Source: Prunus persica (lineage: Eukaryota > Streptophyta > Magnoliopsida > Rosales > Rosaceae). From it: a DNA stretch of 64,000 nt. The notes beneath the pieces were generated by a model, which worked only from the letters and a program-made list of their open reading frames with translations, made no database searches and was not told the DNA's origin. This document shows, one piece after another, positions 60,981 through 64,000 of the stretch (the stretch's first letter is position 1; each line of letters starts with the position of its first letter). Location of the stretch: NCBI RefSeq assembly GCF_000346465.2, contig NC_034013.1, positions 926,211 through 990,210 of the forward strand, written 5' to 3'. A program made the translations under genes and the position numbers.

Positions 60981-62669
60981 ATGGCGTTTCATGGTGCTTT
61001 GCATTCGCTGCGATCTCTCAGCAGGGCGCCCAGGTACCCGTTGTCTTACCTTGTTCATTCACCAATTTCATCCTCTCTCTTTTCAACCCTTTACGCTCAA
61101 TCAAACTCATTGCACGATGAACATCGGATCAAGAGCCAATCTACTCTTGACGAAAGTTTTGTACTTGATCGACTCTCTAATCTGCTGCCAATTTCCCGTA
61201 GTAATAGTTCAACTGCAACCCTATTTGAACCCAGTAATTCGGATAAGCAGATAGAAATTAGGACCGTTGATGGATTTTTATTGCCCGACGAGAAATTACG
61301 TGGGGTTTTTCTTCAGAAATTGAGGGGTACGGCTGCAATTGAGCATGCTTTAGACAATGGTGGTGTGGATTTGAGTGTTGATGTTGTTGCACAAGTAGTG
61401 AATAGAGGGGGTTTAGGTGCAGAAGCAATGCTTGTATTTTTTAATTGGGCGATTAGGAAGCCCACCATAGCTAAATATATCGAAACTTACCATATAATCC
61501 TCAAAGCATTAGGCAGAAGAAAGTTCTTTACACATATGATGCAAATTTTGCATCACATGAGGGCCCAGGGTATAAGTCCCAATTTAGAGACCATATCGAT
61601 TGTAATGGATAGTTTCGTGAGGGCTCAACATGTGTCTAAGGCAATCCAAATGTTCCGAAACTTGGAAGAAATTGGTTTGGAGTGTGATACTGAGTCTTTG
61701 AATTTGCTTTTGCAATGTCTTTGTCAGAGATCCCATGTTGGTGCTGCAAATTCGTTTCTGAATTCAGTCAAGGGGAAGATACAATTCAATGGTAATACAT
61801 ATAATATTATTATTGGAGGGTGGTCAAGACATGGCAGAGTTAGTGAAATCGAGAGGATTTTGGAAGCAATGGTAGCAGATGGATTTAGTGCTGATAGTTC
61901 AACTTTCAGTTTCATTCTTGAGGGTTTAGGGAGAGCTGGTCGTATTGATGATGCTGTTGAGATTTTTGATAGCATGAAGGGGAAAGGTTGCATGCCAGAC
62001 ACCAGAGTTTATAATGCTATGATTTCTAACTTTATCTCTGTTAGAAATTTTGACGAATGTGTGAGATACTATAAGGGTATGTCGAGTAATAGCTGTGATC
62101 CAAATATTGATACTTATACCAAATTGATTGCTGCTTTCCTTAAAGCCCGAAAAGTAGCTGGTGCACTCGAAATGTTTGATGAGATGTTAGGTCGAGGACT
62201 TGTTCCCACTACAGGGACAATAACCTCCTTTATTGAACCCTTGTGTAGCTATGGTCCACCCTATGCTGCTATGATGATCTACAAGAAAGCAAGAAAGGTT
62301 GGATGCAGAATATCACTGAGTGCTTATAAGCTATTGCTTATGCGACTTTCTAGGTTTGGTAAATGTGGAATGTTGCTAAACATTTGGGAAGATATGCAGG
62401 AATGTGGATATGCTTCAGATAAGGAAGTTTATGATTATGTAATTAACGGACTTTGCAACATAGGGCACCTTGAAAATGCTGTACTTGTCATGGAAGAGTC
62501 TTTGCAGAAAGGCTTTTGCCCAAGTAGGCTTGTTTATAGCAAACTAAACAACAAACTACTTGCTTCAAATAAAGTAGAGAGGGCTTATAAGCTATTTTTA
62601 AAGATTAAACATGCTCGTCGCTATGACAATGCACAGAGATTTTGGCGTTCTAAGGGATGGCATTTCTGA
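60981..62669 (+). CDS. Pentatricopeptide repeat protein, At5g43820 type
   Basis: Single exon of 562 residues, as usual for P-class PPR genes. The N-terminus (MAFHGALHSLRSLSRAPRYP) is rich in R and S and free of acidic residues, which suggests mitochondrial targeting. About ten 35-residue PPR units run from roughly residue 165 to 545, for example TYNIIIGGWSRHGRVSEIER, VYNAMISNF and VYDYVINGLCNIGHLENAV. The protein ends YDNAQRFWRSKGWHF, a tail I recall from Arabidopsis At5g43820. No E, DYW or SMR domain follows, so it is a pure P-type protein. P-type PPR proteins bind organelle RNA and act in its processing, stability or translation; the RNA target here is unknown. The first ATG of the open frame is used. 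Confidence 0.85.
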   Translation: MAFHGALHSLRSLSRAPRYPLSYLVHSPISSSLFSTLYAQSNSLHDEHRIKSQSTLDESFVLDRLSNLLPISRSNSSTATLFEPSNSDKQIEIRTVDGFLLPDEKLRGVFLQKLRGTAAIEHALDNGGVDLSVDVVAQVVNRGGLGAEAMLVFFNWAIRKPTIAKYIETYHIILKALGRRKFFTHMMQILHHMRAQGISPNLETISIVMDSFVRAQHVSKAIQMFRNLEEIGLECDTESLNLLLQCLCQRSHVGAANSFLNSVKGKIQFNGNTYNIIIGGWSRHGRVSEIERILEAMVADGFSADSSTFSFILEGLGRAGRIDDAVEIFDSMKGKGCMPDTRVYNAMISNFISVRNFDECVRYYKGMSSNSCDPNIDTYTKLIAAFLKARKVAGALEMFDEMLGRGLVPTTGTITSFIEPLCSYGPPYAAMMIYKKARKVGCRISLSAYKLLLMRLSRFGKCGMLLNIWEDMQECGYASDKEVYDYVINGLCNIGHLENAVLVMEESLQKGFCPSRLVYSKLNNKLLASNKVERAYKLFLKIKHARRYDNAQRFWRSKGWHF

Positions 62670-63170
62670 ATTGACATCTCAGCGGTGGCATGTAAAGATG
62701 CATTCTGTGCCCTTTGTTTTCCCTCGTACAGCAAGTTATGGACTTACCCACTGGAAGAGTCTCTTCTCACTGGCAGATCCACCAAGGGGAAAAAGGGGTC
62801 TATTGACTCCCTGGTTTAATTTGCGTCCCACAGATTTTAGGTGTCTGCCCCTGTGGTTCTTGCTTTTGTTCCCTAAGAGGCGTTTGACAAAATGCCTGAA
62901 AGAGGGAACTATGTTTCCAAAAATCTACGAATGAATGATAGGCGACTTCACTTAACCCCCATGAGGACTGAGAGCTTCTTCATCTTGCCTCATGAGGAAA
63001 ATTTCCAGGAATCCTTCTGGCTGTTCTAGTAAGAACGTCTGTGACCCTTTTAAATTATTTCTTATATTGCCTGCTTTATACAGTAAGAATGCTCTTATTT
63101 TGAGCATTTACAAATTTCAATCCAAAATATATTGTTTTGTTATTAAATTAATCTAAGATTTCTTTTTCAA
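62670..63170. other. PPR 3'-UTR and spacer
   Basis: No second gene seen. The stretch to about 62935 stays open in one frame by chance but has no recognisable protein. Confidence 0.4.
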
Positions 63171-63171
63171 G

Positions 63172-63560
63172 TTTTTCAGTAGCTCACAATGCAAAAGGTT
63201 CTATAAACGCAACTTGTTTGATTTTGTTTTCCTCATCGGGTTTATTTATTAATGTTTATTACGAGCAGATGAACGTTATCAGACAGCGGGTGTCAAAGTG
63301 GCTAAAGAAAACTCATTAGTGGAGTTAAATTCCTTTTTCAATGATATCAGTATTTGCTGTATTGTTCCCACTTTTATTTATTTATTTTTTTTTCTGATTC
63401 TTTTTCATTGGGCAAACATCGAGTATTAACAGATTGATTAACCTTCTTGCAGGAAGGGTAACCAAGAATATGGTTACTGTATTACAGAGTTTTGACCATA
63501 ATGAGGAAACTATTCATTCTATGGCTCAAAGTAAAGGATTTAGACGAGTGATATATCAGA
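63172..63560 (+). pseudogene. Broken copy of helicase exons 23-24 with their introns
   Basis: The sequence repeats the 3' half of FANCJ intron 22, exon 23 (like 56102-56226, here about 63269-63345), intron 23 and exon 24 (like 56336-56450, here about 63453-63560), all in order. Shared words include GGTGTCAAAGTGGCTAAAGAAA-like sequence (GTGTCAAAGTGGCTAAAGAA) and ATTCATTCTATGG. Exon 23 has an internal deletion that breaks the frame and an early stop, so it is dead. Because introns are kept, it came from DNA duplication, not from a processed transcript. Confidence 0.8.
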
Positions 63561-63610
63561 TATTGAAGTTGAAGTTTGATTGTTGCATACAGAAAGAGAC
63601 CTCAAAGTGT

Positions 63611-63660
63611 CCTGTGTCTTGAGACCTCAAAGTGCCCTGTGTCTTGAGAACTGTGCTCTT
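63611..63660. repeat. Short tandem duplication (~25 bp, two copies)
   Basis: The phrase CTCAAAGTG(T/C)CCTGTGTCTTGAGA occurs twice in a row just after the helicase-exon copy. Confidence 0.75.
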
Positions 63661-63790
63661 GCCTTGCCTCTGACTTTGTCTTGCCCTAATTTTTTTAGGG
63701 TTTTCTTTTACCTCACCGTGTCCTTGAACTTGCTGTTTATTCTCTGCAATGTTGTGTTTATTCTCTTGCTGTGTTCATGCATAAGCAATG

Positions 63791-64000
63791 GGTGATAAGA
63801 AAGACACTAAGAGTGATGCCATGGCTCTAGATCTTCCAGGGTCATGAGACCCACTCATGATTACTCTTTGCCTATCACCGACAAGTTGGATGGCGCAAAC
63901 TTTGCCTCTTGGTCCGGAAGTGCTCAATTGACAGTCACTGGTAGTGGTACGGTGGGATATATTGATGGAAAAAAGACTGCTCCACGAGCAGATGGTGATG
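63791..64000 (+). mobile_element. Start of a Ty1-copia gag, cut by the window end
   Basis: After an in-frame stop near 63845, the frame reads the sequence PITDKLDGANFASWSG, typical of plant copia gag N-termini. The element continues past the window, so its integrity is unknown. A T/C-rich stretch at 63650-63780 could be its leader or LTR end. Confidence 0.6.

Noticed and set aside
1..64000. tRNA, rRNA or other structured RNA genes
   Set aside because: I looked for tRNA-like A and B boxes and conserved rRNA words by eye and found none convincing; a covariance-model search would be needed to exclude small RNAs.

Overview
The window is nuclear DNA from a flowering plant. The genes have many AG|GT-type introns, the intergenic DNA is AT-rich and full of transposons, and every recognisable protein is closest to dicot families. 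The style of the transposable elements and the protein sequences suggest a woody rosid, perhaps Rosaceae, but nothing here fixes the species. Statements about Arabidopsis loci are from memory and were not searched.

Layout. 0-6 kb is a repeat bed: a foldback MITE, a decayed Ty1-copia element whose gag is split by a hAT-type insertion, and a second hAT-type element with a perfect 8-bp target duplication. 6.3-28.2 kb is a gene block: an F-box/kelch gene (CFK1-like, + strand), then three minus-strand genes: a U-box/ARM ubiquitin ligase (PUB43/PUB44 type), a small conserved protein (At5g43822-like) and a 13-exon EH-domain endocytic adaptor (EH1/Pan1-like TPLATE-complex subunit). 28.2-48.9 kb is accessory DNA: a threefold repeat carrying a KEN (IRE1-type) RNase remnant, a pair of broken kelch-like genes in a segmental duplication about 9 kb apart, a young gag-only LTR retrotransposon, gypsy and hAT and PIF/Harbinger-type elements, a plastid ndhF insertion, and an 89-bp GA microsatellite. 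49.2-59.7 kb is a complete 28-exon FANCJ/BRIP1-type helicase gene, followed by an intronless PPR gene (61-62.7 kb), a broken copy of two helicase exons (63.2-63.6 kb), and the start of another copia-type gag that runs off the window.

How it fits together. The intact genes are unrelated housekeeping or regulatory genes (ubiquitin ligases, endocytosis, DNA repair, organelle RNA processing); they do not form a pathway. The order PUB44 / small protein / EH1 / FANCJ / PPR looks like a conserved ancestral neighbourhood, parts of which I recall on Arabidopsis chromosome 1 (At1g20720-At1g20780) and chromosome 5 (At5g43820-At5g43822).

I built exon models by hand from splice signals and reading phase. 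PUB44, the At5g43822-like gene, EH1 and FANCJ each assemble into one open frame (813, 199, 1014 and 1275 residues). I found no evidence of a wholly new biological system. The most unusual objects are the rearranged plastid ndhF insertion, the gag-only retrotransposon, the doubly broken kelch-like pair and the helicase-exon duplication.
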